From Antrihabitans auranticaus (GTDB taxonomy: Bacteria > Actinomycetota > Actinomycetes > Mycobacteriales > Mycobacteriaceae), in the NCBI RefSeq assembly GCF_016481275.1, contig NZ_JAEMNW010000003.1:372001-436000 (forward strand): a stretch of DNA of 64,000 nt, in the 5' to 3' direction. Both the position numbers and the translations under genes were made by a program. Under the pieces are notes generated by a model that saw nothing but the letters and a program-made list of their open reading frames with translations, had not been told where the DNA came from and did no database searches. Below are positions 24,968-33,912 of this stretch, in pieces. Each line of letters opens with the position of its first letter. Within the stretch, counting starts at the first letter, position 1.

Positions 24968-27476
24968 AATTTCGGTACCCGCACTGTCGTTGGTCGTGTT
25001 GGTCGGCATCTCCGGCAGCGGGAAATCGTCCTTCGCAGCGAAGCACTTTGCGCCGACGCAGGTCCTCTCGTCGGATTTCTGCCGCGGCTTGGTCTCCGAC
25101 GACCAGAACGATCAGTCCGCCACATCGGACGCGTTCGACGTTCTGCACTACATCGCGAAGACACGACTCGAACGCGGCCTGCTGACCGTGATCGACGCAA
25201 CGAACGTCCAACGCGACGCCCGAAAATCGCTCGTCGACTTGGCCAAATCGTGCGACGTGCTCGTCGATGCGATAGTCCTCGAAGTTCCCGAGCGAGTAGC
25301 GCTGGAACGCAACAAAACCCGGCCGGACCGCGATTTCGGTACCCACGTGATCGGCCGGCAGCACAGGGATCTGCGTCGCACGGTCGGAACGATCGAGCGT
25401 GAGGGTTTCCGGCGGGTCCACATCCTGCGCGGCGTCGACGCGATCGACTCCGCGACTATCGGCACAGAGAAGGCGTGGACCGATAGGCGGGATCTGACAG
25501 GCCCGTTCGACATCATCGGTGACGTGCACGGTTGCAAGTCCGAACTGGTCGCACTCCTGGAGAAGCTCGGCTGGCAGGTGGGTGAGGACAGCGCGCAGCA
25601 TCCGGAGGGCAGGACAGCGGTGTTCGTCGGCGACCTCGTCGACCGTGGCCCCGATACTCCTGGCGTACTCCGCCTGGTGATGGGGATGGTCGCTGCGGGC
25701 ACGGCGCTGTGTGTCTGCGGCAATCACGAGCAGAAACTGTCGCGCGCACTGCTCGGCCGGAAGGTGAAGGTAGCCAACGGCCTTCGCGAGTCGCTGGATC
25801 AACTGGCTGCCGAGCCCGAGGACTTCAGGAAGGCCGCGCTCGAATTCATGGCCGGCCTGATCAGCCATTACCAGTTCGATGACGGCAAACTTGTTGTCGC
25901 ACACGCGGGCTTGAAGGAGGCCTACCATGGGCGAGCCTCCGGCCGCGTGCGTTCCTTCGCGCTGTTCGGTGACACGACCGGCGAGACGGACGAGTACGGC
26001 CTGCCGGTTCGGTATCCGTGGGCAGTCGACTACCGCGGCCAGGCGATGGTTGTCTACGGCCATACGCCGATACCCGACGTCGAGTGGGTCAACAACACGA
26101 TCTGCCTCGACACGGGCGTCGTATTCGGCGGGAAACTGACTGCGCTCCGCTATCCGAGTAAGGACATCGTGTCCGTCGAGGCGGAGCAAGTCTGGTACGA
26201 GTCGACGCGCCCATTCCTCGATACACCGGTTCAGGAACGCGACCCTGCATTGCTCTCGATCGACGATGTCAGCGGAACGCGCCACATCGACGTCCGCCAC
26301 GGCGACGGCAAGATCAAGATTCGCGAAGAGAACAGCGCCGCTGCACTCGAGATCATGAGCCGCTTCGCCGTCGATCCGCGCTGGCTCGTGTACCTCCCGC
26401 CGACGATGTCGCCGTGTGCGACCTCTACTCGCGAAGACTTTCTCGAGTATCCGGACAAGGCCTTCGCGGAGTACGCAGGTGCGGGTGTCACCGAGGTCGT
26501 CTGCGAAGAAAAGCACATGGGTTCGCGCGCAATTGTTGTGATCGCCCGCGACGAACGAAGTGCCGCACAGCGTTTCGGAGTCACCGACGGCAGCGCCGGC
26601 ATGATTTACACCCGCACGGGGCGACCTTTCTTCGCTGCCGCCGACACGACGAACGAACTGGTCAGCAAGCTGCGCGAGGTGTGCGGTCCGCTGCTCGACG
26701 ACCTCGGTTCCGACTGGCTCGCGCTGGATTGCGAGCTCCTGCCGTGGTCGGCAAAGGCGGACGCGCTGATCCGCCACCAATACGCATCCGTCGGCGCCGC
26801 CGCCGAAGCAGCACTGCCAGACGTGATCGAGGTCCTCGAAAAGGCAACTGCACGAGGTCTTCCCGTCGATTCGCTGCTCCGAGCGACGCGCGGCAGGCTC
26901 CACAATGCGCGAAAGTTCCGCGACGCGTACCGCCGATATTGCTGGCCGGTCGACGGTCTCGAAGGGATTCAGATCGCGCCGTTCCAGATTCTGGCCAGCG
27001 AAGGTCGAGCGCCCGCGGTTGCCGAACCGCACACATGGCACCTCGAAAAACTCGGACTGCTCGACGATCCGATGATCGCTCCGACTCGCAACATCCGTGT
27101 CGATCTCACGTCCGACGCCGCCCGCGATGCGGCGACGGCGTGGTGGCTCGACCTGACAACAGACGGCGGCGAAGGAATGGTCGTCAAACCACTCGGAGTT
27201 ACGCCGACCATGTGCGCCGAGCGTCGGATTCAACCTGCAGTGAAGGTCCGCGGAAGGGAGTACTTACGAATCATCTACGGACCCGACTACACGTCGAGCC
27301 TCGATGCGTTGCGCAATCGATCGCTGGGCAGGAAGCGCTCACTCGCACTTCGCGAGCATGCGTTGGGACTGGAAGCGCTGAGTAGATTGGCCGCCGGCGA
27401 CCCGCTGTGGCGCGTGCACGAGCCGGTGTTCGCGGTGTTGGCACTGGAGTCGGAACCCGTCGATCCGCGGTTGTGA
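24960..27476 (+). CDS. pnkp: Polynucleotide kinase-phosphatase Pnkp (RNA repair)
   Basis: Three-domain RNA repair enzyme of 838 residues. The 5' kinase has P-loop GISGSGKSS (about 15-23). The 2',3'-phosphatase of the metallophosphoesterase type has GDVHG (about 186), GDLVDRG (about 224) and GNHE (about 254). The C-terminal adenylyltransferase/ligase domain has the nucleotidyl lysine in EEKHMGSR (about 519). With Hen1 it heals and seals RNA cut by ribotoxins. ATG 24960 is chosen over upstream frame extension because GAGGAG lies 3-8 bases before it and MSEISVPALSLVVLVG fits the family start. It overlaps hen1 by 8 bases. Confidence 0.95.
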   Translation: MSEISVPALSLVVLVGISGSGKSSFAAKHFAPTQVLSSDFCRGLVSDDQNDQSATSDAFDVLHYIAKTRLERGLLTVIDATNVQRDARKSLVDLAKSCDVLVDAIVLEVPERVALERNKTRPDRDFGTHVIGRQHRDLRRTVGTIEREGFRRVHILRGVDAIDSATIGTEKAWTDRRDLTGPFDIIGDVHGCKSELVALLEKLGWQVGEDSAQHPEGRTAVFVGDLVDRGPDTPGVLRLVMGMVAAGTALCVCGNHEQKLSRALLGRKVKVANGLRESLDQLAAEPEDFRKAALEFMAGLISHYQFDDGKLVVAHAGLKEAYHGRASGRVRSFALFGDTTGETDEYGLPVRYPWAVDYRGQAMVVYGHTPIPDVEWVNNTICLDTGVVFGGKLTALRYPSKDIVSVEAEQVWYESTRPFLDTPVQERDPALLSIDDVSGTRHIDVRHGDGKIKIREENSAAALEIMSRFAVDPRWLVYLPPTMSPCATSTREDFLEYPDKAFAEYAGAGVTEVVCEEKHMGSRAIVVIARDERSAAQRFGVTDGSAGMIYTRTGRPFFAAADTTNELVSKLREVCGPLLDDLGSDWLALDCELLPWSAKADALIRHQYASVGAAAEAALPDVIEVLEKATARGLPVDSLLRATRGRLHNARKFRDAYRRYCWPVDGLEGIQIAPFQILASEGRAPAVAEPHTWHLEKLGLLDDPMIAPTRNIRVDLTSDAARDAATAWWLDLTTDGGEGMVVKPLGVTPTMCAERRIQPAVKVRGREYLRIIYGPDYTSSLDALRNRSLGRKRSLALREHALGLEALSRLAAGDPLWRVHEPVFAVLALESEPVDPRL

Positions 27477-27478
27477 GC

Positions 27479-27484
27479 TATAGT
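27479..27484 (+). promoter_or_regulatory. -10 box for the leaderless cysteine leader peptide
   Basis: TATAGT lies 7 bases before the ATG of the leader peptide at 27492, directly after the pnkp stop, so transcription would begin at or next to the first codon. Confidence 0.55.
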
Positions 27485-27491
27485 TCCGCGC

Positions 27492-27530
27492 ATGCAGTCG
27501 TCGGTGGCGTTCAGGTGTTGTTGTCAGTAG
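27492..27530 (+). CDS. Cysteine-rich leader peptide (attenuator)
   Basis: A 12-codon frame MQSSVAFRCCCQ with three consecutive Cys codons just before the stop, 45 bases ahead of a TauE/SafE-type exporter gene. Leaderless peptides ending in a Cys run are known in mycobacteria as cysteine-responsive attenuators of sulfur genes: when cysteine is scarce, ribosomes stall in the run and the downstream gene is opened. Its TATAGT box, size and position all fit. No competing reading is visible. Confidence 0.75.
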   Translation: MQSSVAFRCCCQ

Positions 27531-27575
27531 CTCTGCGCTGACTACCCCCAACCCACCCCTGCTTGGAGTTCTCCG

Positions 27576-28586
27576 ATGTTCAACCTCGTCATTTTCTCGC
27601 TGGTCGGATTCGGCGCGCAGCTTGTCGACGGCGCCCTCGGTATGGCATTCGGCGTCACCGCGACCACGTTGCTCGTCTTCAGCGGTGTCGGTCCGGCGCA
27701 TGCCAGCGCCGCCGTGCACTTTGCCGAAGTAGGAACGACGCTGGCGTCCGGTATCTCGCACTGGAAGTTCGGCAACGTCGACTGGAAGCTCGTGCTGCGG
27801 CTCGGCGTCCCCGGTGCGATCGGTGCGTTCGCCGGTGCCACCGTGCTGTCGAGCCTGTCGACCGAGTCCGCGGCGCCCGTCACGGCCGGCATCCTCCTGG
27901 CCATCGGCATCTATGTGCTGCTGCGGTTCTCGATCCGTCCCCCGGCGGTCGCAGAGGCGCGGACCTCGCCGCACACGGCGAAGTTCCTCGCTCCGCTGGG
28001 ACTTTTCGGCGGGTTCATCGATGCCAGCGGCGGTGGCGGTTGGGGACCCGTCTCGACCAGCACGCTGCTCTCGCGCGGCAAAACTGCGCCCCGCACCGTG
28101 ATCGGCTCGGTCGGCGCGTCGGAGTTCCTGGTGGCAGCATCGGCGAGCGTCGGCTTCCTGTTCGGCCTTGGCAGCGACTTCTTCAACAACTTGCTGGTCA
28201 TTGCGGGTCTCGCCATCGGCGGCATCCTCGCCGCACCGGTCGCCGCGTGGCTGGTGAGCCGAATCGCCGCAACGCTTCTCGGCACCGCGGTCGGCGGCAT
28301 CATCATCCTCACCAACGCACGGACGCTGTTCAGGTCGTTCGAGATCCGCGGTGCGGTCACCGCCGTGGCTTACGTGACGATCTTCGCGCTGTGGGCCGCC
28401 CTGATCACGGTCGCGTGGCGGCGCTCTCGCCTCACGGCGGCGGAAGCTTCCGGCGACCTCACCACCCTCGAGACCCCGCTACCGCGCGGCGACGAAGGAA
28501 CGGGCGACCAGGCCGGCGTCACGGCGAGTGGCGACACCGAGCTTGCCGAGGATGGACGACACGTGGTGGTCGACGGTTCGCACTGA
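27576..28586 (+). CDS. TauE/SafE-family sulfite/sulfur anion exporter
   Basis: A 336-residue membrane protein with about eight helices in two homologous halves. Each half starts with the family motif: GFGAQLVDGALGMAFG near residue 10 and GLFGGFIDASGGGGWGP near residue 145. Members export sulfite, sulfoacetate or related anions, or import sulfur compounds. The upstream cysteine leader peptide supports a sulfur role. GGAG precedes ATG. The last 36 codons form a polar tail lying antisense to the end of the LuxR gene, a 108-base convergent overlap. Confidence 0.88.
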   Translation: MFNLVIFSLVGFGAQLVDGALGMAFGVTATTLLVFSGVGPAHASAAVHFAEVGTTLASGISHWKFGNVDWKLVLRLGVPGAIGAFAGATVLSSLSTESAAPVTAGILLAIGIYVLLRFSIRPPAVAEARTSPHTAKFLAPLGLFGGFIDASGGGGWGPVSTSTLLSRGKTAPRTVIGSVGASEFLVAASASVGFLFGLGSDFFNNLLVIAGLAIGGILAAPVAAWLVSRIAATLLGTAVGGIIILTNARTLFRSFEIRGAVTAVAYVTIFALWAALITVAWRRSRLTAAEASGDLTTLETPLPRGDEGTGDQAGVTASGDTELAEDGRHVVVDGSH

Positions 28587-31082
28587 CAGGAACAGCCGCT
28601 CGGCAATCTCGGCGTTGGTCAGGCCTTCGGCAACGAGGTCCAGCACGTCGGCTTGCCGGGCGGTCAAACCTGCGGGATGGGCACGCGTGGACGATTGCGG
28701 ACCGCGCGGCACTGCGGTGACGCCTCGATCCTTCAACTGTGCGCGAACCGCCGCGCTCGCTGCTTCCGCACCGAGGCTGTCGAGTATCGCGAGACCCTCC
28801 CGGGCTTTCTCGGGAACGCCGGACTCGGATAGTTCGAGCGCCCGTTCGTAGGGGTCGCCGATCAGTTCCCAGGTCTCGGTGGCAGTCTCCCAATCGCCTC
28901 GCAAACCCGCGGCCCACAGCTGCGGCACGTTGTCGTGGTCGATCGCGGAGATGTCGATACCTGCCCGCGCGCAATAGCGCAGGACCTCGCCCCATGCTGG
29001 TCCCGCGCCTGGGCGCCGCGCGTGCTTCAGCCAGCCGGCAAGGGCCAGCTCGGCGAGGTCCGTACGCCGCGTCAGCCAGGCGTATTCGGCCAGAGCCGCA
29101 CCGGCGAAAGACACGGCCGGCAACGATCCTTGTTCGACCGCCGACTGCCATGCAGCAAGGAAGGTCTCCGCGGGCAGCGCGGCGCCGCAGCGCGCGAGGA
29201 GCCGAGCGCGGGTGGGGACGCTGTAGACGTGGAGCATGCCTGGGTTCTCGGGTCGCTCGACGATCTCGGTCAGCGCGCCGAGCGCCGTCGTCCAGTCGCC
29301 GCGGCGCATCCGTAGCAGCGCCGAATGCACATCCAGGTTGTACGCGTGCGAACCGAATCCACGTTCGGCGGCGAACGGTAGGGCCTCGGCGAGGCATCGA
29401 TCCAACTCGTCGAGCCGCGAATTGCGATAGAGCACTTCGGTGAGGTTTGTATACGCGCGCGCCGCGTGTTCGAAGTGACCGTGGTGAAGGGCCAACCGCA
29501 GGCTTTCGCGCAGAGTCGCGATTCGTTCGTCCTCCGTGCGGTCGGGCTGTGCGAGGGCCTGGTAATTGAGGCAGAGTTCGATCAGGTCCACACGGTCGGA
29601 GTCCGACGCCAGCCGCATCGCGCGCGCCAGCACGTCGACCGCCTCGTCGCTGTCTCCCGCCAGAGCCAGGACCGCGCCGTAGTTCATCACCGCATATGCA
29701 GTCGAAGTTGGCGAACCGGTTTGCTCCAGTCCGGCGAGCGCGTGTCGCGCAACCTGGGTCGCCTGTGCGGTGTTGCCCCGCATGTAGAGATGTCGCGACA
29801 GCCTGACTCGCGCTTCACCGAGCAGCACCGGATCCCCGATTGCGACGAATCGTGTGACAGCGTCTGTGCCCGCCTGGACCGCTTCGTCGAAGCGGTGCGC
29901 GTTATAGAGCTCCCATGCGTAGTTGTCGAGCAGCCGCGCCGACTCGACGGCGTCGAGCGACTCGCGGTAGCGCAGCGCCGCGTCGAAGTGCGCGAGTGCC
30001 TGCCGGTGAGATCCCGCTGCCGCGGATTCGCGACCGGCCTGCGCCGCGTAGCGCAACACCGTCGCCGAGTCGTTGCCCGCCAAACCGTGGTGCACGAGCC
30101 TCGCGAGGTCCGGGCGCGGATGGGCTTGCAGCGCTGTGATCACGTTGCGGTGCAAAGACCTCCGACGCAGACCCGAGAGGCTCGCTTCGACGGCCCGGCG
30201 CGCGAGCTCGTGCCGAAACGCCAGACCGTCGTCGCTGACGTCGATGATGCCACTCTCTTCAGCGCCGGCCAGCACTCCGATACCTGCCTCGAGCAGCGCG
30301 TCGGCCAGCTCGAATTCGACGACCTTCGGCACCACGGACAGCCGTTCGATCGCGTCGAGGCACTGTGGTTCGAGCATGCGAACCCTGGCGAGAACTGCAT
30401 CGGCAACCGTCGCGGGAACGTCGTCCCCGGCCGACGCAAGCGCCTCGGAGACGTAGAAGGGGTTCCCACCGGTCAGCCGATACACCGCGGCGGCATCGCG
30501 CCCACTGCCTTCGGCAAGCTGCGCGACGGCGGCGGCGGTCAGGGGCTGCAGTTGCAACTTCCGGACGGGCAAGCCCGCGAGGCTGCCCAGCCAGCGATGG
30601 ACCGGATGGGACGCGGGCGCGCCGCCGTCTCTGATGGTGACGACGATCAGCGCCTCTGCGTTCTCGATTCGCCGGGCGAGGAAGGCGAGCACGTCCAGCG
30701 TGGCGTCGTCGGACCAGTGCAGGTCTTCGATCAGCAGCAAGGTGGGCGGCGCAGTGTGGAGTTCGGCGAGCGCGGCATCGAAGACCCCTTCGCCGCCGCC
30801 TGCCGCGAGCGCTTCCGCCAGCGGCCCACGCGTTTCGGTGGCGGCGTCGCGAAGCGGTCCGAAGGCGCGGGCGGTGTGCAGATCGTCGCAGGCACCGGCG
30901 AGGACCCGTGCCGAACCCTGTTCGGCCGACTCACGAAAAGCCTTTGTGACGGACGTCTTTCCAATACCTGCTTCGCCGGTCACGAGGACGACCGAACCGT
31001 TGCCCTTGATCGCGTCGTCCCAGGCCGAGGCGAGGACCGCGAGCACCTGCGTGCGCTCGAGCAGCCTGCCCGTCGAGTTCAT
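28479..31082 (-). CDS. Large LuxR-family ATPase regulator (LAL/MalT-like)
   Basis: An 867-residue regulator. The N-terminal AAA ATPase has Walker A GEAGIGKTS (about 38-46) and LLLIEDLHWSDD as Walker B. A long helical TPR-like middle (about 380-770) follows. The C-terminal LuxR helix-turn-helix is in LTARQADVLDLVAEGLTNAEIAERLFLSVRTVDHHV. ATG 31082 has AGGAAGG 7 bases upstream; the frame is open further but leaves the family. It diverges from the molybdopterin oxidoreductase gene across 108 bases with a clear inverted repeat, and may control it. The inducer is unknown. Confidence 0.9.
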   Translation of the reverse strand: MNSTGRLLERTQVLAVLASAWDDAIKGNGSVVLVTGEAGIGKTSVTKAFRESAEQGSARVLAGACDDLHTARAFGPLRDAATETRGPLAEALAAGGGEGVFDAALAELHTAPPTLLLIEDLHWSDDATLDVLAFLARRIENAEALIVVTIRDGGAPASHPVHRWLGSLAGLPVRKLQLQPLTAAAVAQLAEGSGRDAAAVYRLTGGNPFYVSEALASAGDDVPATVADAVLARVRMLEPQCLDAIERLSVVPKVVEFELADALLEAGIGVLAGAEESGIIDVSDDGLAFRHELARRAVEASLSGLRRRSLHRNVITALQAHPRPDLARLVHHGLAGNDSATVLRYAAQAGRESAAAGSHRQALAHFDAALRYRESLDAVESARLLDNYAWELYNAHRFDEAVQAGTDAVTRFVAIGDPVLLGEARVRLSRHLYMRGNTAQATQVARHALAGLEQTGSPTSTAYAVMNYGAVLALAGDSDEAVDVLARAMRLASDSDRVDLIELCLNYQALAQPDRTEDERIATLRESLRLALHHGHFEHAARAYTNLTEVLYRNSRLDELDRCLAEALPFAAERGFGSHAYNLDVHSALLRMRRGDWTTALGALTEIVERPENPGMLHVYSVPTRARLLARCGAALPAETFLAAWQSAVEQGSLPAVSFAGAALAEYAWLTRRTDLAELALAGWLKHARRPGAGPAWGEVLRYCARAGIDISAIDHDNVPQLWAAGLRGDWETATETWELIGDPYERALELSESGVPEKAREGLAILDSLGAEAASAAVRAQLKDRGVTAVPRGPQSSTRAHPAGLTARQADVLDLVAEGLTNAEIAERLFLSVRTVDHHVSSILGKLGVATRRDAGLVARSFVAAR

Positions 31083-31148
31083 CGGTTCCCCTTCCTCGTC
31101 CGCCGCATCAAGCATGCCCGCTCCCTGCGACATCTGTCTGTCACGGCG

Positions 31149-31183
31149 CCGACAGCAGAAGTGTCGGTACGCCGACATATAAC
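31149..31183. promoter_or_regulatory. Three CCGACA half-sites and -10 box before the molybdopterin oxidoreductase
   Basis: CCGACA at 31149-31154, inverted TGTCGG at 31162-31167 and CCGACA at 31172-31177 form two overlapping inverted repeats, the second with a 4-base spacer (TACG). TATAAC at 31178-31183 is 7 bases before ATG 31191 and fits a leaderless start. A bound protein would block or recruit polymerase at this promoter and could reach the divergent LuxR gene. Confidence 0.6.
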
Positions 31184-31190
31184 TAGGCGC

Positions 31191-33392
31191 ATGATGAAAG
31201 GCATGACGACAGCGCTGCGCACCTGCCCGCTTTGCGAAGCGGTCTGCGGACTGACCCTCACGCTCGACGCCGAGAACCTGGTGACAACCGTGAAAGGCGA
31301 TCGCGACGACCCGTTCAGCAAGGGTTTCATCTGCCCCAAGGGCGCCAGTTTCGGCAAGCTCGACGAGGACCCGGACCGGTTGACGGTGCCGATGATCCGC
31401 GAGGGCGAGAATTGGCGGGAGGCAACGTGGGACGAGGCCTTCGCCCGGGTGCGCGAGGGCTTGGGAGCCGTGATCGCCGAACACACACGTAAGTCGCTCG
31501 CGATCTACCTCGGCAATCCCAGCGCCCACAGCGTCGCTGGTGCGCTGTACAGCGTCCCGTTGATCCGGGCGCTCGGAACCCGGAACGTCTTCTCGGCGAG
31601 TACGGCCGACCAGATGCCGAAGCATGTGTCCAGCGGTCTGCTGTTCGGTGATCCGCTGGCGGTTCCGGTACCCGACCTCGACCGCACCGATTACCTCCTG
31701 ATGCTCGGCGCGAACCCGCTGGAATCGAACGGATCGCTCTGCACGGCACCGGATTTCCCCGGCCGATTGAAGGCGATCCGCAAGCGCGGCGGCAAATTCG
31801 TCGTTGTCGACCCCCGTCGGACGCGCACCGCCGGACTTGCCGACGAGCACATCTTCATCCGGCCCGGCTCAGACGCGTACCTGCTGTTCGCGATCGTCCA
31901 CACGTTGTTCGCCGAGAACCTGTACACCGTCGACGTCGATGCAAACGGACTCGACGACATCCGGATCGCGTCTGCGCCCTTCGGTCCTGCCGCCGTCGCG
32001 GAACGCACAGGGATCGACGCCGACGTGATCGTTCGGATTGCGCGCGAGCTTGCAGCAGCGCCCACGGCAGCCGTGTACGGCCGAATAGGGACGTGCACCG
32101 CCGAATTCGGCACCTTGGCCCAATGGTTGGTCGACGTCATCAACGTGCTGACCGGCAATCTGGACAGTCGTGGCGGTGCGATGTTCGCGAACCCCGCGGC
32201 ACCTGCTCCGAAACGGAGTAGACCGTTCTCGGTCGGCCGGTGGACCAGCCGGGTCCGCGAATTGCCCGAAGCCATGGGCGAACTGCCCGTGGCCACTCTC
32301 GCCGACGAAATCGAAACGCCGGGTGAAGGCCAGGTCAAGGCGCTGGTCACCGTTGCGGGCAATCCGGTGTTGTCGGCGCCGAGCGGTTCGCGGCTGGATT
32401 CGGCGTTCGCGTCGCTGGACTTCATGGTGAGCGTCGACCGGTATCTGAACGAGACGACCCGGCATGCCGACGTCATCCTGCCGCCGCCACCCTCGTTGCA
32501 ATCGGGCCACTACGACTTCGCGTTGCTCGGCTTCGCGGTCCGCAACTACGCCCGGTACTCGCCGCCGGTGGTGCCGCTCGGCGACCGCCCGTCCGAAGCC
32601 GAAATCCTTGCCACGCTTGCGGTGATCGCGTCGGGGCAAGACGCGGATCCGGCCTTCCTCGACGAACTCATCATCAGCGACGCCCTGCGAAAAGCAGTCG
32701 CGACGCCCGGCTTGCCCGTGACCGGCAGAAATCCTGATGAACTGCGCGCAGAGTTGCAAGGCGCGAACGGGATGGAACTGCGGCTGGACATGATGGTCCG
32801 ACTCGGACCGTTCGGCGAATGGACCGGTCACACGCAGGCACTCTCGCTGCAGAAGCTCCTCGACAACCCGCACGGAATCGATCTCGGACCGCTCGAACCG
32901 CGGCTTCACGAACGGCTCATCACGGCGTCGGGAAAGGTCGAACTCGCGCCCAAGCCGCTGCTGGAAGATGTCGAAAGACTGCGCGCAGGTCTGGCGGAGG
33001 CACCCGCGGAGGTCGTGCTGATCGGTCGACGGCAACTGCGATCCAACAACAGCTGGATGCACAACGTGTCGGCGCTGGTCGGTGGATCGAACAAGTGCAC
33101 CTTGCTGATCAACCCCGCTGATGCGGAGCGCCTTGGGCTGGACGGGTCGGCGATCATCAAGTCGGCCGCCGGCGAGCTTGTGGTTCCGCTGGAGCCCACC
33201 GACACGATCATGCCGGGGGTAGTCAGCCTGCCGCACGGCTGGGGACACAAGGACTCGACTCAGTCCGTCGCGGCCGCGCACGCCGGGGTGAACGCAAATA
33301 TCCTGACCGACGATTCGCTGGTTGATGCCTTGTCCGGCAACGCGGTCTTCAATGGCGTCCCGGTCACGCTTACGCCGGTCGCCGTTGGATAG
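31191..33392 (+). CDS. Molybdopterin-dependent oxidoreductase (Rv0197-like)
   Basis: A 733-residue member of the DMSO-reductase superfamily with a bis-MGD cofactor. The N-terminal 4Fe-4S motif is CPLCEAVCGL with the fourth cysteine in GFICPKG. Further markers are ANPLESNGS, VVDPRRTRTAGLAD, FIRPGSD, and a C-terminal MopB domain with NNSWMHNVS and LPHGWGH. No twin-arginine signal is seen, so it is probably cytoplasmic. The substrate is unknown. ATG 31191 is chosen because TATAAC lies 7 bases upstream. No partner FeS or chaperone gene is adjacent, so it may act alone or with distant subunits. Confidence 0.88.
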   Translation: MMKGMTTALRTCPLCEAVCGLTLTLDAENLVTTVKGDRDDPFSKGFICPKGASFGKLDEDPDRLTVPMIREGENWREATWDEAFARVREGLGAVIAEHTRKSLAIYLGNPSAHSVAGALYSVPLIRALGTRNVFSASTADQMPKHVSSGLLFGDPLAVPVPDLDRTDYLLMLGANPLESNGSLCTAPDFPGRLKAIRKRGGKFVVVDPRRTRTAGLADEHIFIRPGSDAYLLFAIVHTLFAENLYTVDVDANGLDDIRIASAPFGPAAVAERTGIDADVIVRIARELAAAPTAAVYGRIGTCTAEFGTLAQWLVDVINVLTGNLDSRGGAMFANPAAPAPKRSRPFSVGRWTSRVRELPEAMGELPVATLADEIETPGEGQVKALVTVAGNPVLSAPSGSRLDSAFASLDFMVSVDRYLNETTRHADVILPPPPSLQSGHYDFALLGFAVRNYARYSPPVVPLGDRPSEAEILATLAVIASGQDADPAFLDELIISDALRKAVATPGLPVTGRNPDELRAELQGANGMELRLDMMVRLGPFGEWTGHTQALSLQKLLDNPHGIDLGPLEPRLHERLITASGKVELAPKPLLEDVERLRAGLAEAPAEVVLIGRRQLRSNNSWMHNVSALVGGSNKCTLLINPADAERLGLDGSAIIKSAAGELVVPLEPTDTIMPGVVSLPHGWGHKDSTQSVAAAHAGVNANILTDDSLVDALSGNAVFNGVPVTLTPVAVG

Positions 33393-33397
33393 ACCCC

Positions 33398-33799
33398 CTA
33401 GGCGCCGGTGTGGCGCAACTCGTTCATCGACCGCGCCCACAACGCACCGCTGCGATCGCGGACGGTGAGTGGACCCGGCCATTCCTGCGACCACTCCGCG
33501 ATGACGTCCGGGTTGTCGAGTTCGATCCAGTGCACCGAGCCCGGCAAGGGTGCCGAGAATTCGGCCAGCGTCAGCCCGAGATCCGCACGGGAACGCGAGA
33601 TCCGGTCGATGATGGCCGCCCGCGGCAGTCTCGGATCGACAGGAACGACGTCTGCACCGACGAGTGCCACCGCTCGGTACGCGAGAACGGACTCGCCCGA
33701 CCCACCCAGCGCGAGCACAACAGAGACCCCTGGGCCGACGCCGTGCTCGATCAGCAAGCGCGCAAGCTGGTTACAACGGCGGTCGAAATCTGCTGCCAT
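33398..33799 (-). CDS. Truncated AMP-binding (adenylation) domain protein
   Basis: A 133-residue protein that matches only the beginning of an adenylation domain: FDRRCNQLARLLIEHGVGPGVSVVLAL, then AYRAVALVGADVVPVDPRLPRAAI. It stops well before the P-loop and catalytic motifs, so it cannot activate a substrate. AAAGGAAG lies 6 bases before the ATG, so it still looks translated. It may be a remnant of an NRPS-like or acyl-CoA synthetase gene, or a retained small domain with another role. It converges on the molybdopterin oxidoreductase gene, with 5 bases between the stops. Confidence 0.6.
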   Translation of the reverse strand: MAADFDRRCNQLARLLIEHGVGPGVSVVLALGGSGESVLAYRAVALVGADVVPVDPRLPRAAIIDRISRSRADLGLTLAEFSAPLPGSVHWIELDNPDVIAEWSQEWPGPLTVRDRSGALWARSMNELRHTGA

Positions 33800-33912
33800 C
33801 GGACTTCCTTTCTCGAACTACCTCCATTGGACGCCTGTTCCCAACCGCTCGCATCAGGAGCGTCTACCCAATTCATTGCGCCGAACTACCCATAACGCTT
33901 CAGACTGAACGA

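Noticed and set aside
24942-27233. A 763-codon minus-strand frame opposite pnkp.
   Set aside because: It is a shadow of the Pnkp frame with no family features.
29466-31190. A 575-codon upstream extension of the molybdopterin oxidoreductase frame.
   Set aside because: It is antisense to the LuxR gene; the 4Fe-4S domain begins just after ATG 31191, where a -10 box is present.
31083-31850. A 256-codon N-terminal extension of the LuxR regulator on the minus strand.
   Set aside because: It is antisense to the molybdopterin oxidoreductase, lies beyond a good ribosome site at 31082 and does not match the family start.
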